Assembly: GCA_029253805.1 (NCBI GenBank)
Contig: JAQWYU010000179.1
Location: 1-6,890 of the forward strand
Length of the DNA stretch: 6,890 bases
From: Flavobacteriaceae bacterium
GTDB lineage: Bacteria; Bacteroidota; Bacteroidia; Flavobacteriales; Flavobacteriaceae
Direction: 5' to 3'
Shown: positions 1-6,671 of the stretch, in pieces
Layout of the letters: each line of letters starts with the position of its first letter
Numbering within the stretch: the first letter of the stretch is position 1
Translations under genes and position numbers: made by a program
The notes under the pieces: generated by a model
What the model saw: the letters and a program-made list of their open reading frames with translations, nothing else
What the model was told of the DNA's origin: nothing
The model's database searches: none

Positions 1-974
1 ATTATAAAAGTCAATCATTTTCAAAAGATAATTTACCCCTAAAGCCGGATTTTCAATCCATTGATTCTTGGGCAGTTCACCCAAATAAAAAAGTTGATGT
101 TTTAGCTGATTTTGAACAAAATGAACCTAAACTTGAAGTAGATATATTTTTCATCTACCCAACTCTGCATTCACAGAGTAAAGATCTTTCATGGAATTCA
201 GATATTTACAAAGAAGAAACAAGAAATCTAGTCCTAGAATCTTCAGTCAAATACCAATCATCAGCGTGGTTTTCTACTGGGAAATTATATGTACCATATT
301 ATAGACAAGCTCACCTAAGAGTTTTCGGTCCTGAATTTTGGAATAACGGAGGAGAAAAGGCTTACGAACTTGCTTACCAAGACTTAAAACAAGCATTTTT
401 AATTTTTTTAGAAAAGTATAATAACAATAGACCCATAATAATTGCTGGACACAGTCAAGGAGCTGGCCATGCCAAAAGACTCTTGAAGGAGTTTTTTGAT
501 GAAAAACCTTTGCAAAATAAATTAATTGCTGCCTATTTAATTGGCACCAGAGTAATGAAAGATGAATTTAGCAGTATAAAGCATATGACAAATGAATCTG
601 AGACTGGTGGGTTTGTAACATGGAATTCCTATCGATTAATGTCTAAAGCCAAAGAAAGAAAAGCTATTTACACAATAAGTAAGGAATGGATTAAAGGCTC
701 AGTTTGTTCCAATCCTGTAACTTGGGACAAGAAAAAATCAAGTACATATAATGATCACAAGGGATTTCTTTATCTAAACAAAAAAGTATACCCAAAAACT
801 GTAAAAATTGAAAGTATTGATGACAAATTACTTATAAGAACTCCAAAAGTTGGTCTTTTTAAAAGTATGCTAATCTCGACAGTTAAAGATTATCACAAGG
901 CAGATATAAACTTGTTCTGGGAAGATATTAGAGTCAATTCTCGAGTAAGATCAGAATCTTATCTTAAAAACTAA
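1..974 (+). CDS. DUF3089 family alpha/beta-hydrolase-like protein, 5' end missing
   Basis: The open frame runs from the left edge (first full codon at 3) to TAA at 972-974, giving 323 visible residues with no in-frame ATG in the first half, so the true start is off-window. A TTG at 483 is only an internal codon, because conserved family sequence lies upstream of it. Features seen, in fragment numbering: WAVHPNKKVDVL near 24-35; DIFFIYPTLH near 47-56, an N-terminal hydrolase-core strand; YVPYYRQAHLR near 95-105; the nucleophile elbow GHSQG with candidate catalytic Ser151 (codon 453-455); VCSNPVTW near 234-241; and DYHKADINLFW near the end with candidate catalytic His298 (codon 894-896). These match DUF3089 (PF11288), which has a lipase/esterase-like fold. 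The substrate is unknown. About 15-40 N-terminal residues, probably a signal or lipoprotein peptide, are missing. It converges on the acylase gene with an 8-base gap. Confidence 0.85.
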   Translation, partial: YKSQSFSKDNLPLKPDFQSIDSWAVHPNKKVDVLADFEQNEPKLEVDIFFIYPTLHSQSKDLSWNSDIYKEETRNLVLESSVKYQSSAWFSTGKLYVPYYRQAHLRVFGPEFWNNGGEKAYELAYQDLKQAFLIFLEKYNNNRPIIIAGHSQGAGHAKRLLKEFFDEKPLQNKLIAAYLIGTRVMKDEFSSIKHMTNESETGGFVTWNSYRLMSKAKERKAIYTISKEWIKGSVCSNPVTWDKKKSSTYNDHKGFLYLNKKVYPKTVKIESIDDKLLIRTPKVGLFKSMLISTVKDYHKADINLFWEDIRVNSRVRSESYLKN

Positions 975-982
975 TTTCTTCA

Positions 983-3040
983 CTACTTAGGAGCATAACG
1001 ATCTAAAGCTGAATCCAATACATCAGCCCTGTCAAACGACATTGTTTTTGTTTTGAAATCCAAATACATTTCCATTTGGTCGGAATAGTGTGGACTTTCG
1101 GGCCTCGAGGAGCTACCATAAGAAATAGCCGATTCGTAGTATGTTTTGTTTGGAGTAAAACGCACCAATCCTATGTAAGACTCGCCGTGTGTAATTTTAA
1201 TTTTACCATCTTTATAATCCTCCCCTCTCATCGCAGTGACTACATCGGGAAGTCCAAAAGCTGCCAGCTCTTTGTCCCCTCTCACAAGCTTTTGAAACTC
1301 ACCTAGCCTGACTCTTTCACTTTTAAAATGAGTTGTCATATAAGATTTGGTTACTTTCAGAGCCTCAAATAAAGCCTTGTGAGTGAACACTCGATCTTCT
1401 GGCAATTCATAATAAAAGGGAGTTAAATTATAATATAATATAGCATAGGCGCCAGCTCCATAGGACTCAACATTTGTAACCCGATCCCAATTATGTATAT
1501 CTGTTAACAATGCAGCAACTTCTGGATAATCATCAACATTCATTTCAAACAAAGGATTTAAATCCATGTAGTTATAACTTAACGGGCTAGGTAGTTGGTG
1601 ATCGTATTTAATAGTCTTAAAGCGTTCATAGTCTATTTGATCTTTTTCTTCTAATAGCTGTAACAATCGCGTAGAGCGATTGTTGTCGTAAGTTTCAAAA
1701 TTCATTTCAGATGCAAAGTTTTCAACTTTAGGATTATCATCACTTCCAGAAGACTTAAAAGGACTGTGATTAGCATTGTAAACAAAGCCTGATTTAGGAC
1801 TCACTACTTGAGGAAGATCCTTGACATTATAATAACTATCCCAAAGCGTTTTTCTGGTATTACCTGGAACAACATCCCTCCAGTTGTAACCCTTATTTCT
1901 TATTGGAATTTTACCATTTGAAATATAAAATATAGTGTCGTTTCTATCAGCATATCCAATATTGTAACCAGGAAGTGCTTTCATTTCTAGAGCTTTGTAA
2001 AACTCTGAAAAATTTGTTGCTTTGTTCATACGCCACCATTGTTCGACTGCATTAATATTGAAAGTACTTGGTGTTCTTACTGAATAATAACCTGTCTTAT
2101 TTTTTAAAGTTGGTCCGTAAATACTACGATAGAATTTTTTCTTAATTGGAATATTGAACCCTAATACCTTGATGAAAACTTTAGCTTTAAATTTTTCTAA
2201 TTTATGCAACTCTCCATCAACCATATAAATATCTTTTTGTTTGGGATGCATTTCAAGACCATAAATGTCGGCTTTATCGGGGTAATTAACTGTATGAGTC
2301 CAACCTAAGTATTCATTTGCTCCAGTAAAAATACATGGTGAGCCAGGAAATGTAGCCCCTATAATGTTAGTCCCTTCATCGCTAATAAGATGTGCCTCAT
2401 ACCAAGATGTAGGTCCTTCTAAGGGTTGATGGGTGTTTATCGCTAAAAGAGTTTCATCAGAACCCGTTTTAGATCGGCTAACAGCTAACAAGTTAGAACC
2501 TTTAGTGTCTTGATTAATCTCATAAGGCCAAGAGAGCTCATCCGCTACAATTCCACCAACTAGATCAGCTGCTCCGTTAGAAATAAATAATTGCAGCTGA
2601 GTATAGCGAAGTAATTTCTTCGGGGTTATTGGAAATAAAGAACTTTCTAGGATTTCTTCAGGATATTTATCAGCGTAAGCATTTAAACCGCCAGTAAAGC
2701 CATAAAGTAATTCGATAAATTTTGGGTCAAGTGTATGGAACTGATCGTTGACTATTTTTTCAGATTGAATCAGTTGTACTAAAAAATCTGCAGATGCTCC
2801 TTCTAATCCTTTGAGCTTACTTAACGAACCATTACCAGCAAGGTAGGCTTGTTGAATTGTCTTGAAATTATCCTCCGCTTGAGCCCAACCGAATCCATAT
2901 GCAACTTCTGCGTCTGTAGATGCGTAAATGTGAGGCACTCCATAAGAGTCCCTGACAATTTCAATATTATCAGGACTAATTTGAGAACTAATTTTAATGC
3001 TAAAAAAAAATAATAAAACAAAAATATGTTTAATTTTCAT
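983..3040 (-). CDS. Secreted penicillin acylase family protein (PvdQ / aculeacin-acylase-like Ntn hydrolase)
   Basis: A complete 685-residue precursor. Residues 1-20 form a Sec signal peptide (MKIKH, then a hydrophobic core, then SSQ), so a periplasmic or extracellular product is expected. The alpha-chain start carries the family motifs YGVPHIYA (33-40) and GWAQAEDNF (51-59). The family matures by self-cleavage before a nucleophilic Ser, here between Gly181 and Ser182 in KGSNLLAV. Counting Ser182 as B1 puts a His at B23 (His204) and a Val at B70 (Val251, in WTHTV). That is the PvdQ spacing rather than that of penicillin G acylase, which has Gln at B23 and Ala at B69. NAN at 422-424 supplies the likely oxyanion-hole Asn, and HYSDQ at 651-655 is the conserved C-terminal motif. 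The family hydrolyses amide-linked acyl chains (beta-lactam side chains, acyl-homoserine lactones, lipopeptides). The substrate here is unknown. No T9SS tail is visible. It starts with ATG without a clear Shine-Dalgarno site and stops with TAG. Confidence 0.92.
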   Translation of the reverse strand: MKIKHIFVLLFFFSIKISSQISPDNIEIVRDSYGVPHIYASTDAEVAYGFGWAQAEDNFKTIQQAYLAGNGSLSKLKGLEGASADFLVQLIQSEKIVNDQFHTLDPKFIELLYGFTGGLNAYADKYPEEILESSLFPITPKKLLRYTQLQLFISNGAADLVGGIVADELSWPYEINQDTKGSNLLAVSRSKTGSDETLLAINTHQPLEGPTSWYEAHLISDEGTNIIGATFPGSPCIFTGANEYLGWTHTVNYPDKADIYGLEMHPKQKDIYMVDGELHKLEKFKAKVFIKVLGFNIPIKKKFYRSIYGPTLKNKTGYYSVRTPSTFNINAVEQWWRMNKATNFSEFYKALEMKALPGYNIGYADRNDTIFYISNGKIPIRNKGYNWRDVVPGNTRKTLWDSYYNVKDLPQVVSPKSGFVYNANHSPFKSSGSDDNPKVENFASEMNFETYDNNRSTRLLQLLEEKDQIDYERFKTIKYDHQLPSPLSYNYMDLNPLFEMNVDDYPEVAALLTDIHNWDRVTNVESYGAGAYAILYYNLTPFYYELPEDRVFTHKALFEALKVTKSYMTTHFKSERVRLGEFQKLVRGDKELAAFGLPDVVTAMRGEDYKDGKIKITHGESYIGLVRFTPNKTYYESAISYGSSSRPESPHYSDQMEMYLDFKTKTMSFDRADVLDSALDRYAPK

Positions 3041-3278
3041 AAGGCTTTGAAATAAATAATGAAAAAATAATTGTCTTTAATTTGAATCAGTTCATAGTTT
3101 AAGTCTAATCGTGAATAATGGCTGAATTAAATACTTTAACAATAATTTACTATATTTAAACTTATTAAGATATTTGAAGTCAAATATACCAATCACTCAA
3201 AGTAATTTTAACTAATTAACATTTAATTATACTAAGTTTTAAACTCTAAATTATTTGGACACCAAAATATAAAAGTTT
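3041..3278. other. Divergent intergenic region, acylase and DUF1800 promoters
   Basis: This 238-base, very AT-rich stretch separates the leftward acylase gene from the rightward DUF1800 gene, so it must hold the promoters of both. No open frame, tRNA or other RNA gene is apparent. Two things stand out: a perfect inverted repeat at 3170-3187, and a match to the Bacteroidota -7 consensus TAnnTTTG on the minus strand (TATATTTG, reading 3188 down to 3181). I found no TTG-type -33 element at the usual 17-23 base spacing for either strand. Neither start codon is preceded by a purine-rich Shine-Dalgarno site, which is common in this phylum. Confidence 0.6.
3170..3187. promoter_or_regulatory. Perfect inverted repeat overlapping a candidate -7 element
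   Basis: ATATTTGA, two bases (AG), then TCAAATAT form an exact 8-base dyad. The right arm plus one base reads TATATTTG on the minus strand, a full match to the Bacteroidota sigma -7 element TAnnTTTG, and would give the acylase gene a leader of about 130 bases. The left arm reads GATATTTG on the plus strand, one mismatch from the same consensus, and faces the DUF1800 gene. It could be an operator, a pair of back-to-back -7 elements, or chance in AT-rich sequence. The lack of -33 elements keeps confidence low. Confidence 0.3.
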
Positions 3279-4970
3279 TTGCCGTCATTAAATCCATACG
3301 AAAATCCCTTAGGGTACAGAAAAGCTAAACATCTGTTAAGGAGAACTTGCTTTAATTACTCAAAAACCACTGTTGATTATTTTGCTACTTTAACACCACA
3401 AGACGCAGTTAATGAATTATCCAATGAACCAGTTCTATTTTGGGAACACCCATATGACCCGGTTGTCAACTCAGATACTGGAGTACCTGATGGATTTTGG
3501 ATGCATACAGAAAATACAACTCCTGAAGACTTTACCACGGGGCACTTTCGAAAAAAAGCCATTATTTCAGGATGGTGGTGGTATAATGCACAAAAACAAA
3601 ATAGTTTAAAACATAAACTTGTTTTCTTTCTTCACAGCTGTTTTACTTTGTCTAAACATGATGGAGTACCAAAGTCTTCATACTTTTATGACTATTTGAG
3701 GCTATTAGACTTCTACGCATATGATCTTAAAACACTAGCCAAGAAAATTACTTTTGATAATTCGATTTTGTATTATCTTGATAACAACACAAATAATAAA
3801 AATAATCCAAACGAAAATTATGCTCGTGAATTTTTAGAATTATTTACAATTTTGAAAGGTGAACAAATTGGAGAAGGGAATTATACAACCTACACAGAAA
3901 GTGATGTTCAAAATGCAGCAAAAGTTTTTTCTGGAATAAAAAATAAACCACTTAGAGATAATCTTGACCCTGATTCCCAAATCCCAATGGGATATGTAAA
4001 TACAGCACAACATGATATTCAGGATAAAACATTTTCAGAAGCATTTGATAATCAAACAATTTCAGGACAATCTACTCAGCAAGGAGTTATTCAGGAAGTA
4101 GATGACTTTGTTGAAATGATTTTCTCTCAACATGCAACAGCAATATCATACTGTAGAAAATTGTATCGATTTTATGTAAAAAGTGAATGGGACGAAGATG
4201 TAGAAAATGATATCATAATCCCCTTATCTAATCAGTTAATTGCTAATAATTTTAACTTACTTGAGATTCTAGAAACTATATTGATGTCTCAACATTTTTA
4301 TGATGAAGATTCAAACGATAATTCTGATCAGATTATTGGTAGCATTGTAAAAAGTCCAATCCAACTAATTAGCGAAACTATTAATTTACTGAACATATCT
4401 TTCCCAAATCCAGAGGCCAGCGCCAACAATCCTCCAGACTCTTTTAACGATGATCTTCTAAATTTTAAAAGATTTTATTACAATTTCGCATATTTATCTT
4501 TTTTCACAAGTACTGCACTTAGGCCATTTTCACCTGATACTGTAGCCGGATACCCAGCTATGTATCAATCACCAAGTTTTGATAGAAACTGGTTTACTTC
4601 TAATACCATTATAGGACGTTATAAATTAATCGAATGTTTTATAACGGGTCAGAACAGAATTAATAATACTGGAGCTAACATCAGAATTCAATTTGACAGT
4701 GTTGAATACGTGGAGAATTCTGGTAATTTTAGTGCAATAAATAATGCCATCACTTTAGTTCAAGAAATCGCTGATCTGATTTACTGTGAGTCAATTAATT
4801 CTAGTAGAGTTAATTATTTTGTATCAATTTTGACCGATGGATTAGAAGCATACTATTGGAGCTCAGCATGGACCGATTACCTGCAGACTGGTAATCAAGT
4901 TCAAGTTAAAACACGCCTTGACTCCCTATTTACTGGAATGTTAAACGCAGCTGAATTTCAACTAATGTAA
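3279..4970 (+). CDS. DUF1800 family protein
   Basis: 563 residues, full length. The start is the TTG at 3279: an in-frame TAA at 3270-3272 lies just two codons upstream, and conserved family sequence (NPLGYRKAKHLLRR, 9-22) begins almost at once, so no upstream ATG can be used and the next in-frame ATG, at codon 75, would cut the domain. Motifs of DUF1800 (PF08811): NPNENYAREFLELFTIL (176-192), DVQNAAKVFSGI (209-220), VKSPIQLI (358-365), PAMYQSPSFDRNWF (426-439), and the C-terminal LNAAEFQLM. The biochemical function of the family is not established. No signal peptide, lipobox, transmembrane segment or T9SS tail is visible, although the downstream partner is clearly an exported protein. The next gene starts 10 bases after the TAA stop, so the two are almost certainly cotranscribed. 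The sequence is rich in Asn, Asp and aromatic residues. Confidence 0.9.
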   Translation: MPSLNPYENPLGYRKAKHLLRRTCFNYSKTTVDYFATLTPQDAVNELSNEPVLFWEHPYDPVVNSDTGVPDGFWMHTENTTPEDFTTGHFRKKAIISGWWWYNAQKQNSLKHKLVFFLHSCFTLSKHDGVPKSSYFYDYLRLLDFYAYDLKTLAKKITFDNSILYYLDNNTNNKNNPNENYAREFLELFTILKGEQIGEGNYTTYTESDVQNAAKVFSGIKNKPLRDNLDPDSQIPMGYVNTAQHDIQDKTFSEAFDNQTISGQSTQQGVIQEVDDFVEMIFSQHATAISYCRKLYRFYVKSEWDEDVENDIIIPLSNQLIANNFNLLEILETILMSQHFYDEDSNDNSDQIIGSIVKSPIQLISETINLLNISFPNPEASANNPPDSFNDDLLNFKRFYYNFAYLSFFTSTALRPFSPDTVAGYPAMYQSPSFDRNWFTSNTIIGRYKLIECFITGQNRINNTGANIRIQFDSVEYVENSGNFSAINNAITLVQEIADLIYCESINSSRVNYFVSILTDGLEAYYWSSAWTDYLQTGNQVQVKTRLDSLFTGMLNAAEFQLM

Positions 4971-4980
4971 TCTTTAAAAA

Positions 4981-6618
4981 ATGAAAAGACGCCAATTCAT
5001 AAAACTTACTTCAACAGCTTCGGCTGCTAGCATGCTCCCCTTCGAATTAAAGGCATCAATGAAATTGGTCAACTCGTTTTATAATTGTGATTTATCCAAC
5101 AGAAAATTAATTTTGGTAGAACTAAACGGCGGTAATGACGGACTGAATACGGTAATTCCTATAAATGGATACATTGATTACCAAACTCTAAGGCCAAATA
5201 TTCACATACCATCTTCAGTATATCTTCCATTAAATGACATTGACTCAAGTCTTACAGGAACTAATCAGGATATTGCACTTCATCCACAACTTACTGGTTT
5301 TTACAATTTATATGCGCAAGACCAGCTACGTATTATTCAGTCTGTTGGATATCCTTCTCAAAATAAAAGTCATTTTGGATCTCAAGATATTTATGCTACT
5401 GGAAATGATGGTAACAATTGGATAAACGGAGACCAAAGCGGATGGATTGGAAGATTTATGGAACATAACTATGCCGACAGTATTCCTACGGCCTATCCAT
5501 TAGGAATTCAAGTTGGATCAAATACAACATCTTTGGGTTTCCATGGCGAAACTGAACACGGATTGGCTTTAAATCTAAGTGGTCAGGATTCTGAAAATTT
5601 TTATTCTGTACTAAGTGGATTAGCTGGAGAACCTCCAAATAATATTCCTAGTTCTGACTATGGATCTGAGTTACAATACATCATAGATACTGATATTTTA
5701 TCCAATCAATATTCTCAAGTAATATCAACTGCTTTTAACAACGGAGCTAACAGTAACACAGCTAATTACCCCGACACTAATTTAGCAGACCAACTAAAAA
5801 CAGTTGCTCGTTTGATAAGAGGAGGAATTGAAACTAAGGTATTTATGGTAAAGCTTGGTGGATTTGACACTCATAATAATCAAAATCAATCAAGTGGAGA
5901 TATACAGGGAACACATAGTGAGTTAATGAATATATTATCAGGTGCAATTGAGTCCTTCATGATCGATTTAAATTCGGATAACTTGGCAGATGACGTACTA
6001 GGAATTACATTCTCAGAATTTGGTCGTAAGGCTAAAGAAAATGGAAGCTTAGGAACTGATCATGGAGAAGTAGCTCCGATGTTTGCTTTTGGTAAACCTG
6101 TTAAAAGCGGAGTTTCTGGAATTAATGTGGATCTTACAGAAGCAGTTCAAACTAATAATTATCAAGTACATACAATCCAGCATGATTATCGAGCTACGTT
6201 TGCAACCATAATGCAGGACTTCCTTGGAGCGCCAAATAGTGTTATTGACTCAACATTCCTTGAAAACATTTCAAACGAAAGTTTTGTAAGCTCTAAAATA
6301 ACAGATTTAATTAAAGTAAATTATACAGTACCAGAGGACTGTTATGCCGAGTCACTGTCAGTTTCTCAAAATGAAATTGATAATTGGACTATATACCCTA
6401 ACCCATTCAAAACATCTTTTTTTATTATCGCTAAGAATCAAATTGGAAAGACCAACTTTGAATTAAGAAATCAGTTATCACAAATTGTTCTCAAAGGGAA
6501 TCTAGTGTTTGCTAATGGAAAAGCAAGAGTAGATGCAACAACGATACAAAATGGCATGTATTACTTAATTCTAAAAAACAAAGTAGAAACTGGTAGCTAT
6601 AAAATTATAAAATACTAG
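4981..6618 (+). CDS. DUF1501 family protein with Tat-like signal and T9SS C-terminal sorting domain
   Basis: 545 residues, ATG start. The N-terminus KRRQFIK (2-8) followed by a mild Ala/Ser-rich stretch ending near residue 25 resembles a twin-arginine (Tat) signal. The DUF1501 domain (PF07394, related to the alkaline phosphatase/sulfatase superfamily) spans about 42-445. It retains LVELNGGNDGLNTV (45-58), SHFGSQDIYATG (130-141), GGFDTH (293-298), TFSEFGR (343-349) and GTDHG (358-362). Asp53, Asp296, His298, Asp360 and His361 are plausible metal ligands by superfamily analogy. After a linker, residues 470-545 form a type A T9SS sorting domain (TIGR04183 type): YPNPF at 472-476, FELRN, QNGMYYLIL, and the terminal KIIKY. 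The protein is therefore expected to cross the outer membrane and be released or surface-anchored. Its enzymatic role is unknown. It is the second gene of the DUF1800-DUF1501 unit. Confidence 0.93.
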   Translation: MKRRQFIKLTSTASAASMLPFELKASMKLVNSFYNCDLSNRKLILVELNGGNDGLNTVIPINGYIDYQTLRPNIHIPSSVYLPLNDIDSSLTGTNQDIALHPQLTGFYNLYAQDQLRIIQSVGYPSQNKSHFGSQDIYATGNDGNNWINGDQSGWIGRFMEHNYADSIPTAYPLGIQVGSNTTSLGFHGETEHGLALNLSGQDSENFYSVLSGLAGEPPNNIPSSDYGSELQYIIDTDILSNQYSQVISTAFNNGANSNTANYPDTNLADQLKTVARLIRGGIETKVFMVKLGGFDTHNNQNQSSGDIQGTHSELMNILSGAIESFMIDLNSDNLADDVLGITFSEFGRKAKENGSLGTDHGEVAPMFAFGKPVKSGVSGINVDLTEAVQTNNYQVHTIQHDYRATFATIMQDFLGAPNSVIDSTFLENISNESFVSSKITDLIKVNYTVPEDCYAESLSVSQNEIDNWTIYPNPFKTSFFIIAKNQIGKTNFELRNQLSQIVLKGNLVFANGKARVDATTIQNGMYYLILKNKVETGSYKIIKY

Positions 6619-6628
6619 CATCTCTAAA

Positions 6629-6671
6629 ATAGAAAAATCAAAAATTGAGACAGAAGATTATCTACGTCTCA
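6629..6671 (-). terminator. Candidate intrinsic terminator of the GLPGLI gene
   Basis: Reading the minus strand, TGAGAC (6671-6666) pairs exactly with GTCTCA (6651-6646), with a 14-base loop that can add a small AGA/TCT pairing. It is followed by ATTTTTG and a further T-rich run. The 5' arm lies within the last codons of the GLPGLI gene, so the stop codon is in the loop. The plus-strand side has no T-run after the hairpin, so it is better suited to the minus-strand gene than to the DUF1501 gene. The stem is short (6 bp, half G/C), hence moderate confidence. Confidence 0.45.

Noticed and set aside
483..974. A short separate gene starting with TTG at 483
   Set aside because: The same frame is open to the left edge and carries the hydrolase motifs, including GHSQG at 447-461, so this is only the tail of the longer gene.
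1076..1306. 76-codon open frame on the plus strand
   Set aside because: It lies wholly inside the well-supported acylase gene on the other strand and its translation resembles no known family.
2821..3021. 66-codon minus-strand frame near the acylase start
   Set aside because: It overlaps the acylase N-terminus in another frame; the conserved YGVPHIYA and GWAQAEDNF motifs are in the acylase frame.
3235..3245. Small palindrome AGTTTTAAACT
   Set aside because: Five-base arms of almost pure A/T are expected by chance in this sequence.
3245..3260. Possible -7 element ATTATTTG just upstream of the DUF1800 gene
   Set aside because: It does not match TAnnTTTG at the required TA position, lies too close to the start to leave a normal leader, and has no -33 partner.
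3377..3609. Open frames of 61 and 65 codons on both strands inside the DUF1800 gene
   Set aside because: They are shadows of the DUF1800 reading frame without start context or recognisable sequence.
5234..5425. 63-codon plus-strand frame inside the DUF1501 gene
   Set aside because: It is out of frame with conserved DUF1501 motifs that span the same bases.
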